From Periweissella fabalis (GTDB taxonomy: Bacteria; Bacillota; Bacilli; Lactobacillales; Lactobacillaceae): DNA of 64,000 nt. The notes beneath the pieces were generated by a model, which was not told the DNA's origin, did not search any database, and worked only from the letters and a program-made list of their open reading frames with translations. Below, one piece after another: positions 57,504-64,000 of the stretch (positions are counted from its first letter, which is position 1; each line of letters begins with the position of its first letter). The stretch lies in the NCBI RefSeq assembly GCF_012396505.1, contig NZ_JAAXPN010000001.1:62001-126000 (forward strand). The letters run 5' to 3'. A program made the position numbers and the translations under genes.

Positions 57504-58706
57504 ATGAATGAAGAAAACAACGAATTATTAGCAGCCCTTGATGCAGCAGCAGAAATTAATGTTGGTGACATTGTTAAGGGTGAAGTTTTAGCATTTGACG
57601 ATCAACGTCAAGCTATTGTGGGAATTCAAGGTACTGGTGTTGAAGGTGTGATTCCAGGTCGTGAATACTCAAACAACCCAGATGCAGATATGACTGCAGA
57701 ATTAAAAATCGGTGACGTTTTAGACCTTGTTGTTACTCGTAAAATCGGTAGCGATAAGGAAGGTGGTTCATACCTCCTTTCTAAGAAGCGCCTTGAAGTA
57801 CGTAAGGCTTGGGAAAATCTTGAAAAAGATCACAAGCCTGGTGATATCCTTGAAGTACCTGTTATCCAAGTTGTCCGTGGTGGCTTGGTAGTTGATGCTG
57901 GTGTTCGTGGTTTCATTCCTGCTTCAATGATCGAAAACCGTTTCGTTTCAGATTTAAACCAATACAAAGGTCAAACTGTCCGTGCTGAAATCGTAGAAAT
58001 CGATCCAGCTGACAACCGTTTGATTCTTTCACGTCGTGCCGTACTTTCAGCTGAACACTCAGCTGCTATTGAAAAAGTATTTGGCGAAATCAGCGTGAAC
58101 GATGTTGTTGAAGGTAAAGTTGCTCGTATGACTGACTTTGGTGCTTTCATCGACCTTGGCGGTGTAGATGGACTTGTCCACGTATCAGAAATTTCATACG
58201 ACCGTGTTTCAAAACCATCTGATGTACTTTCAGTTGGTGAAACTGTTAAGGTTAAAGTACTTGCAATGGACGCTGAAAAGCAACGTATTTCATTGTCAAT
58301 CAAGCAAACTCAACCTGGCCCATGGGAAAAGATTGCGCAAGACGCTCCTGAAGGTTCAATCCTTGAAGGAACTGTTAAGCGTTTGACTGACTTTGGTGCT
58401 TTCGTTGAAGTTGCTGCCGGTGTTGAAGGTTTGGTTCACATTTCACAAATCTCACACAACCACATTGATGCACCTTCTGACGTATTGAAGTCAGGTGAAT
58501 CAGTTAAGGTTAAGGTATTGTCAGTTGACCCAGCTGCTCAACGTTTGAGCCTTTCAATCAAGGCTTTAGAAGAACGCCCAGCTGCTCAAAAAGCTGAAAA
58601 GTCAGAAGATAACTCTTCTGCATCATCATCAGATATCAAGAACTACACTTCTGATGATGAAGAAGGCTTCACTATTGGCGATATTCTTGGTGACTTGAAC
58701 AAGTAA
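57504..58706 (+). CDS. rpsA: 30S ribosomal protein S1 homologue
   Basis: 400 residues with four S1 RNA-binding repeats (about 18-88, 105-170, 190-260, 275-345) and an acidic, Ser-rich tail. The repeat signature DFGAFIDLGGVDGLVHVSEIS occurs in repeat three and again in four. ATG 57504 follows TTGGAGG. The codons are biased (CTT, CGT, GGT) as in highly expressed genes. Confidence 0.96.
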   Translation: MNEENNELLAALDAAAEINVGDIVKGEVLAFDDQRQAIVGIQGTGVEGVIPGREYSNNPDADMTAELKIGDVLDLVVTRKIGSDKEGGSYLLSKKRLEVRKAWENLEKDHKPGDILEVPVIQVVRGGLVVDAGVRGFIPASMIENRFVSDLNQYKGQTVRAEIVEIDPADNRLILSRRAVLSAEHSAAIEKVFGEISVNDVVEGKVARMTDFGAFIDLGGVDGLVHVSEISYDRVSKPSDVLSVGETVKVKVLAMDAEKQRISLSIKQTQPGPWEKIAQDAPEGSILEGTVKRLTDFGAFVEVAAGVEGLVHISQISHNHIDAPSDVLKSGESVKVKVLSVDPAAQRLSLSIKALEERPAAQKAEKSEDNSSASSSDIKNYTSDDEEGFTIGDILGDLNK

Positions 58707-58714
58707 TTGTCATT

Positions 58715-58754
58715 AAAAGAGAGGATCGGTGGTGAACCGATCTTCTCTTTTATT
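58715..58754 (+). terminator. Terminator after rpsA
   Basis: AAAAGAGA...ATCGGT pairs with ACCGAT...TCTCTTTT, with T residues. Confidence 0.8.
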
Positions 58755-58791
58755 TTATATAAGAAAAAGATATTCGAAAAGGAGAATCACT

Positions 58792-60102
58792 ATGGGATAT
58801 CCATTAGTTGCAATTGTTGGTCGACCAAACGTTGGGAAGTCAACAATTTTTAACCGGGTTGTCGGTGATCGTATTTCAATTGTTGAAGATACACCTGGGG
58901 TTACTCGTGACCGGATTTACGCACGTGGTGAATGGTTAGGACATGAATTCCGCTTGATTGATACTGGAGGAATTGATATTGATGATCAACCATTTATGCG
59001 TCAAATCACAGAACAAGCTGAAGTAGCTATTGATGAAGCAGATGTAATTGTCTTCATGGTTAGTGCTCAAGAAGGATTAACTGATGCAGATGAACACGTA
59101 GCTAAAATTTTATACCGGGCTGATAAGCCAGTTATTGTGGCAGTTAACAAGGTTGATAACTTTGAAATGCGCTCAGAAATATATGATTTCTATGCATTAG
59201 GCTTTGGTGAAGTTTACCCAATTTCTGGTTCACATGGAATTGGGTTAGGAGACTTATTGGATGAAGTTGTTAAAAACTTCCCAGAAGCTGAAGAAGAAGT
59301 TGAAGATGATGCAATTCGCTTCTCATTTATTGGGCGACCTAATGTTGGTAAATCTTCATTGGTTAATGCTTTGCTTGGTGAAGACCGCGTTATTGTGTCA
59401 CCAATTGAAGGAACTACGCGAGATGCCGTCGATACAAAATTTACCACTGATGCTGGTGATGAATTTGTGATGGTTGATACGGCTGGGATTCGTAAGCGTG
59501 GTAAAGTTTATGAAAGTACCGAAAAATATTCAGTTATGCGGGCCATGCGTGCGATCGATGACTCAAATGTTATCTTGATGGTTATTAATGCTGAAGAAGG
59601 TATCCGTGAACAAGATAAACACGTGGCTGGTTACGCCCATGAAGCTGGCCGGGCTATTATTCTAGTCGTTAACAAGTGGGATGCGATTGAAAAAGATAAC
59701 AAGACGATGCAAGAATTTGAAGACCACATTCGTAACGAATTTAAGTATTTAGATTATGCACCGATTGTTTTTGTTTCAGCTAAAACTAAACAACGATTGG
59801 AAAAGTTACCAGCTTTAATCAAGCAAGTTAACGAAAATCATAAGAAACGAATTACTAGTTCAGTCTTGAATGAAGTTATCTTGGATGCGGTAGCAACCAC
59901 ACCAACGCCAACGGTGCATGGAAAGCGTCTGCGGATTTATTACGGAACTCAAGTGGCTATTCAACCACCAACATTTGTGGTCTTTGTTAACGACCCTGAA
60001 TTAATGCACTTCTCATACCAACGCTTCCTTGAAAACCAAATTCGTAAAGCATTTGATTTCACGGGAACGCCAATTCACTTAATCATTCGGGAACGTAAGT
60101 AA
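58792..60102 (+). CDS. der: GTPase Der (EngA)
   Basis: Essential 50S assembly GTPase with two G domains, 436 residues. GRPNVGKST occurs near residue 10 and again as GRPNVGKSS near 183; DTGGID, NKVD, then DTAGIRKRG and NKWD; C-terminal KH-like domain from about 355. ATG 58792 follows AAAAGGAG. Confidence 0.98.
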   Translation: MGYPLVAIVGRPNVGKSTIFNRVVGDRISIVEDTPGVTRDRIYARGEWLGHEFRLIDTGGIDIDDQPFMRQITEQAEVAIDEADVIVFMVSAQEGLTDADEHVAKILYRADKPVIVAVNKVDNFEMRSEIYDFYALGFGEVYPISGSHGIGLGDLLDEVVKNFPEAEEEVEDDAIRFSFIGRPNVGKSSLVNALLGEDRVIVSPIEGTTRDAVDTKFTTDAGDEFVMVDTAGIRKRGKVYESTEKYSVMRAMRAIDDSNVILMVINAEEGIREQDKHVAGYAHEAGRAIILVVNKWDAIEKDNKTMQEFEDHIRNEFKYLDYAPIVFVSAKTKQRLEKLPALIKQVNENHKKRITSSVLNEVILDAVATTPTPTVHGKRLRIYYGTQVAIQPPTFVVFVNDPELMHFSYQRFLENQIRKAFDFTGTPIHLIIRERK

Positions 60103-60122
60103 GACCAATTAGATTAAGGCCC

Positions 60123-60158
60123 GAACCCGCACAAATGCAAAAGCAGCTGTGTGGGTTT
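60123..60158 (+). terminator. Terminator after der
   Basis: AACCCGCACA and TGTGTGGGTT pair over 10 bp, followed by TTTATT. Confidence 0.75.
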
Positions 60159-60195
60159 TATTATCTAAAAGTTTTACAGTCTAAAGGAGAATATC

Positions 60196-61467
60196 ATGCA
60201 AGAATCATATTCAGAACAAATGTTAGATGCACTTAGCGGAGGCCAATTAGAGGTAGCTAAGAAATTATTTGCATCTGCTTTACGCCATGACGACGACGAT
60301 ATGTTATTTAGTTTGGCAGAAGAATTATATGGATTAGGCTTTTTGAAGCAAGCAAAACGGGTTTATTTAAAACTTCTTGATGCTTATCCAGATGCTGATG
60401 AATTACGAACCGGCTTGGCAGATGTCTTGATTGATGAAGGTGAGATTGACGAAGCAATCAATTATTTAAGTCAAATTACACCAAATTCAGCAGCTTATCT
60501 AGAAAGTTTATTGGTTATGGCTGATTTATATCAAACGGAAGAACTATTTGAAGCGAGTGAACAAAAGTTGATTGAAGCTCATGCATTAGCTCCAAATGAA
60601 CCGGTTATATTATTTGCTATGGCGGAATTTTACTTTAATATGCGCCAATTTAAAGCTGCCATCAAGTATTATAAAGAGCTCCTAATCCAAGGGGTTAAAA
60701 CTTTCTCACGAGTTGATTTAGTCTCTCGGATTGGAGTTGCGTACGCGCAAGCCGGTAATTTTGATAATGCAATTGGTTATTTAGAACAAATTCACGAAGC
60801 CGATATGACTCCGGCTACTCAGTTCCAACTTGGATTTACATATTTCCAATTAAAAGAATATGAAAAAGCGATTCCAGCGTTAGAAAAAGTGGTTGAAATG
60901 GATAATCAGTTTGCTAGTGTTTACCCATATCTAGGGCAAGCCTTGGTTGAAACTAATCAATTGGAAGATGCATTACGAATCTTCCAACAAGGTTTAGCAG
61001 TTGATGAATTTAATGAAACCCTATTCAAAATTGCCGCTGAAACTGCGATTAAACTCGGTGACTTTGCATTGGCAACTAAGTACTATGAAGAAGGACTAGC
61101 CATTGAACCAGATGATGTAACCTTAGTACTGGGCTTGTCAAATCTATACTTACAAGCTGAAAATGATACTGATAATATTGAATTATTAAGTGCATATGTG
61201 CAAAATGATGAAGTTGATCCGCAAGTTTATTGGAATGTTGCCAAGTCATTGACACGCGTCGATCAGTGGGAACTTGCTCGTAAATACTGGCATGCTGCGG
61301 CAGATAGCTTTATGGATAATTATGATTATTTATATGAAGCCTTTAGCTTTGCCAAAGAAGATGCTGATTGGCAATGGGCATTGGCATTGGGGAATCAATA
61401 TATTAAATTACAACCGGAAGATTACGATATGTTAGATCAAGTTAATGCTTTAACGGATGAACTTTAA
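60196..61467 (+). CDS. Tetratricopeptide repeat protein (YpiA-like)
   Basis: 423 residues made of about ten TPR helices pairs (for example GFLKQAKRVYLKLLDAYPDA, LKEYEKAIPALEKVVEMD, GDFALATKYYEEGLAIEPDD). Cytosolic scaffold; homologues sit after der in lactic acid bacteria. Function unknown. AAAGGAG precedes the ATG. Confidence 0.9.
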   Translation: MQESYSEQMLDALSGGQLEVAKKLFASALRHDDDDMLFSLAEELYGLGFLKQAKRVYLKLLDAYPDADELRTGLADVLIDEGEIDEAINYLSQITPNSAAYLESLLVMADLYQTEELFEASEQKLIEAHALAPNEPVILFAMAEFYFNMRQFKAAIKYYKELLIQGVKTFSRVDLVSRIGVAYAQAGNFDNAIGYLEQIHEADMTPATQFQLGFTYFQLKEYEKAIPALEKVVEMDNQFASVYPYLGQALVETNQLEDALRIFQQGLAVDEFNETLFKIAAETAIKLGDFALATKYYEEGLAIEPDDVTLVLGLSNLYLQAENDTDNIELLSAYVQNDEVDPQVYWNVAKSLTRVDQWELARKYWHAAADSFMDNYDYLYEAFSFAKEDADWQWALALGNQYIKLQPEDYDMLDQVNALTDEL

Positions 61468-61559
61468 CAATAAAGTGCAGCCTCTTAATTATAAAAATAG
61501 GGCTAAATTCTAAATTAACGTAGTAATTATGTAAATTTAAAATTGTATTATATAAATTA

Positions 61560-61596
61560 TGCGTCGGTTCAAGTTGTTGAACGGACGCTTTTTTTG
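61560..61596 (+). terminator. Terminator after the TPR gene
   Basis: GCGTC-TTCAA and TTGAA-GACGC pair with seven T residues after. Confidence 0.8.
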
Positions 61597-61735
61597 GCTA
61601 TCAATCAGGGTTATGTAAAGAATATGTATTGGTAATATTTATATTGTGTTAAATTTAGATAAAGATTAATTTACTATTTGAAATTATGAATTTGCCGTAT
61701 AATATTAGTATAGATAACGATAAAAGGGGTGCTTT

Positions 61736-63253
61736 ATGGCGAAAAATTTAGTTGGTGAAATCCTAATAAATACAACCACTGTTGAATTAATTATTTATAA
61801 TAATAGCTCAAATACGGTGATAGAGAGTGTCCACAAAAATATGCAAGGTGGATCTGAAATTTATAGTTCTGGTTCAATTCCTTTCTCGGTCGCCCGCCGT
61901 TTACTTGTAATTATGCAAGGTTATCGACAATTAATGGCTGATTATGATGTTGAAAACGTCCAAGTATGGGCCAGTGAATTATTTATGCAAGCATCAAACT
62001 CAGAATTTATTGCAGATCAAATAAAACAAGTCACGGGTTATCTTGTTAAAAGTTTAAATAGTAGTCAAGAAGAATTCTATCGAAATCAAGCGATTAGAAC
62101 GTACTTTCCTGAGTTTGCTCAAATGGCAGCCGAAAACTTATATATTATTGGGATTAATTCCGGTCGACTAGATATCGGCTATTATTCAGATAGTGAATTT
62201 AAATTTTCACGTAGTGTCTTATTAGGACCAATTCGAATTGCTGAATCACTTGAAGAGATTGAAAGTCAAATTGTTGATTATCCACAGTTTTTAACTGACT
62301 TTATTGGTAGTAAAATTGCAGACTTTGCCCAAGTATTACCGCATCTTGAATCTTGTAAGAATCTATTGGTAGTTGGTTCAGATATTCTTAATAAGGTTTT
62401 TATCCCCGTTAATGCCAAAAGTACAACGATTACAGTCGCTGAATTTAAAGCACTCAAACTAAAAATTCAGCATTTATCACGCCAAGCATTGATTGAACAG
62501 TTTAATATTCAACCGGAAGTTGTTCGATATATCATGCCCGAAATTTTTATTTTGGAACGCGCGTTTAGCATTATTAATGCACAAACAATTACACTTTCAC
62601 GTTTGACGGCTATTGATGGTCTAATTTTTGCCCAACCGGGTTTAAAATTACCAGGTGAAGGTGAGATAGTCGCTTCAGCTGAAAATATCGCTGATCAATA
62701 TCGAGTTGAATATCACCATCGTAAACAAGTTGAAACATTTGCATTACATATTTTTGATCAATTAAAACCAATCCATCATTTGGGGCATCGCGAACGCTTG
62801 TTATTGCATGTGGTCTGTATTGTGCATGATATTGGGAACTTTGTGAATAGTTATGCCCACTATATTCATTCAGCTAAATTGATTCAAAGTTTAGATTTTC
62901 ATGGCCTATCCGATAAAGAACAAGCTATTGTAGCAATGGTTTCCCAATTCCATAGTTCTAAGACACCTGTAGCAGGTGAATATCAAGCTGAGGCGGAACG
63001 TTTTAACAAAAAAGAACGGTTATTAATTGCTAAGCTAACGGCTATTTTACGAATTGCTGATGCTTTGGATGATTCACGTTTACAAAAAATTCAGACGATT
63101 TCCGTATCTTTACGTGAAAATGAAGTAGTTATTACTGCTACAACCAATGCTAATATCTTATTAGAAACTTGGACTTTTGAACAAAAGGCAGCCTTTTTTA
63201 TGGATGTCTTTGGAATTCAACCAACATTAAAGAAGAGAGTGAGTCGTAAATAA
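61736..63253 (+). CDS. ppx: Ppx/GppA-family protein, degenerate N-terminus with HD domain
   Basis: 505 residues. The actin-like phosphatase half (1-300) has degraded motifs: INTTTVELI where IDxGSNSxR is expected, ASELFMQA for the ATxALRxA motif, and INSGRLDIG for IDIGGGSTE. The C-terminal HD-like half (from about 320) keeps HLGHRERLLLHVVCIVHDIGNF and AMVSQFHSSKTP. It may regulate or bind polyphosphate rather than hydrolyse it by the usual mechanism. It starts the operon with ppk1 and overlaps it by one base (TAATG). Confidence 0.85.
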   Translation: MAKNLVGEILINTTTVELIIYNNSSNTVIESVHKNMQGGSEIYSSGSIPFSVARRLLVIMQGYRQLMADYDVENVQVWASELFMQASNSEFIADQIKQVTGYLVKSLNSSQEEFYRNQAIRTYFPEFAQMAAENLYIIGINSGRLDIGYYSDSEFKFSRSVLLGPIRIAESLEEIESQIVDYPQFLTDFIGSKIADFAQVLPHLESCKNLLVVGSDILNKVFIPVNAKSTTITVAEFKALKLKIQHLSRQALIEQFNIQPEVVRYIMPEIFILERAFSIINAQTITLSRLTAIDGLIFAQPGLKLPGEGEIVASAENIADQYRVEYHHRKQVETFALHIFDQLKPIHHLGHRERLLLHVVCIVHDIGNFVNSYAHYIHSAKLIQSLDFHGLSDKEQAIVAMVSQFHSSKTPVAGEYQAEAERFNKKERLLIAKLTAILRIADALDDSRLQKIQTISVSLRENEVVITATTNANILLETWTFEQKAAFFMDVFGIQPTLKKRVSRK

Positions 63254-64000
63254 TGAGTGAAAACAATATTTTTGATAAACCAGAATACTTTGTAAATCGT
63301 GAATTAAGTTGGTTACAATTTAACGAACGGGTTATTGAAGAGGCACGTGATCGACAAAATCCATTGCTTGATCGGATTCGCTTTCTTGCTATCAGCCAAA
63401 ATAATCTGGATGAATGGTTCATGGTTCGAGTAGCTTCTTTGGCACAAATGGCCCATGCAGAGGTTAAGAAAAAAGATGCTGCTGGTTACACACCAAAAGA
63501 ACAATTGGAACTAATTAGTGCCGCAGCAAGCGAACATGTTAAGCTACAATATCAAACTTATACGCGAGTGCTTGTACCAGCATTAAAGGAACATGGAATT
63601 AAAATTGTTAAACCAAGCGACTTGGATGCGGCAACTTTAGATTATTTTGAAAATTATTTTAACCGCGAAATTTTTCCAGTGTTAACGCCGATGGCTGATG
63701 ACCAAACACGGCCATTCCCATTTCTAGCTAACGATAGTTTAAACATTGCTGTTCGTTTATCAAAAGAAAATCAAGCTGGCAAAACTAAGTTATTTGCAAC
63801 ATTGCAAGTTCCAGATAATGTCTTTAAGCGGGTGATAGCAGTTCCTAACCAAGATAAACATTTCGTATTATTAGAGGATATTATTAAACAATTTGTTGAA
63901 TGTCTTTTTCTTGGTTATACGGTTAAAGAAACGGCAACATATCGCGTTTTACGAGACATGGAACTAGATGTGGCTGAAAATGAGGATGAAACACCTAATT
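63253..64000 (+). CDS. ppk: Polyphosphate kinase 1, 3'-truncated by window end
   Basis: Makes polyphosphate from ATP. The visible 249 residues hold the N-terminal and start of the head domain: YFVNRELSWLQFNERVIEEA, NNLDEWFMVRVASL and the FPVLTPMADDQTRPFP stretch are typical PPK1 sequences. The catalytic C-terminal domains lie beyond the window. Coupled to ppx by overlapping stop and start codons. Confidence 0.95.
   Translation, partial: MSENNIFDKPEYFVNRELSWLQFNERVIEEARDRQNPLLDRIRFLAISQNNLDEWFMVRVASLAQMAHAEVKKKDAAGYTPKEQLELISAAASEHVKLQYQTYTRVLVPALKEHGIKIVKPSDLDAATLDYFENYFNREIFPVLTPMADDQTRPFPFLANDSLNIAVRLSKENQAGKTKLFATLQVPDNVFKRVIAVPNQDKHFVLLEDIIKQFVECLFLGYTVKETATYRVLRDMELDVAENEDETPN

Overview
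This 64 kb window is chromosomal DNA from a low-GC Gram-positive lactic acid bacterium. The pairing of RNase J1 with RpoY (RNA polymerase epsilon), the dltXABCD operon, a D-lactate dehydrogenase, AGGAGG-type ribosome binding sites, frequent TTA/ATT codon use and many A-rich hairpin/T-run terminators all fit the Lactobacillaceae. A D-lactate-forming Leuconostocaceae-type organism such as Weissella is my best guess, but the genus is inference. I saw no rRNA, tRNA, CRISPR array, prophage or intact insertion sequence.

Layout. 1-2.4 kb: end of metE overlapping metF. 2.5-9.1 kb: accessory and metabolic genes, namely a DHA2 drug exporter with an attenuator-like leader, an lrgAB/pftAB pair behind a cre-like site, YitT, a tautomerase, glpK and a HAD phosphatase. 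9.3-16.3 kb: core genes (rnjA-rpoY on the minus strand, then degV, a YpmR-like hydrolase, ypmS, yozE, rbgA, rnhB). 16.5-21.1 kb: dltX-dltA-dltB-dltC-dltD, D-alanylation of teichoic acids. 21.3-26.7 kb: potABCD polyamine ABC transporter with an amidohydrolase overlapping potD. 27.6-30.4 kb: phoH-ybeY-dgkA-era. 30.5-44.6 kb: accessory stretch with small unknown proteins, a DUF2089 regulator, YfhO, DUF2798, a PadR-controlled DHA2 exporter, a DAGK-like protein, a PTS EIIC-like permease with an abnormal C-terminus, ldhD, cfa, an iron alcohol dehydrogenase and PspC. 44.9-47.0 kb: prmA-rsmE and a membrane protein. 47.0-48.4 kb: repeat, gene remnant, orphan bacteriocin-immunity-like gene and a GNAT gene. 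48.7-61.5 kb: core genes (priA-fmt-rsmB, ypbB-like-recQ, LysM protein, cmk, rpsA, der, TPR protein). 61.7-64 kb: ppx-ppk1 polyphosphate operon, cut by the window end.

Non-coding structure is the most distinctive part. There are at least two intergenic repeat families: an AT-rich element with GTGACATAACTC-type ends that carries a terminator (about 26.7, 27.3 and 35.1 kb), and a GC-richer palindromic family with conserved GTGCG...AGCACGTTTAG ends and variable cores (44.1 and 47.0 kb). Other candidates are an attenuator before the first DHA2 exporter, inverted repeats in the dlt and cfa leaders, and a palindrome overlapping the prmA promoter. Protein oddities include a glycerol kinase with Gly at the HPr-phosphorylated His position 232, a Ppx-like protein with degraded phosphate-binding motifs but an intact HD region, and a PTS EIIC gene that reads through its own terminator.

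No wholly new multi-gene system stands out. The best leads are the two repeat families, the exporter attenuator, the pot-amidohydrolase coupling and the degenerate Ppx beside an ordinary PPK1. All coordinates were read by eye; promoter and hairpin calls are pattern matches without energy calculations.
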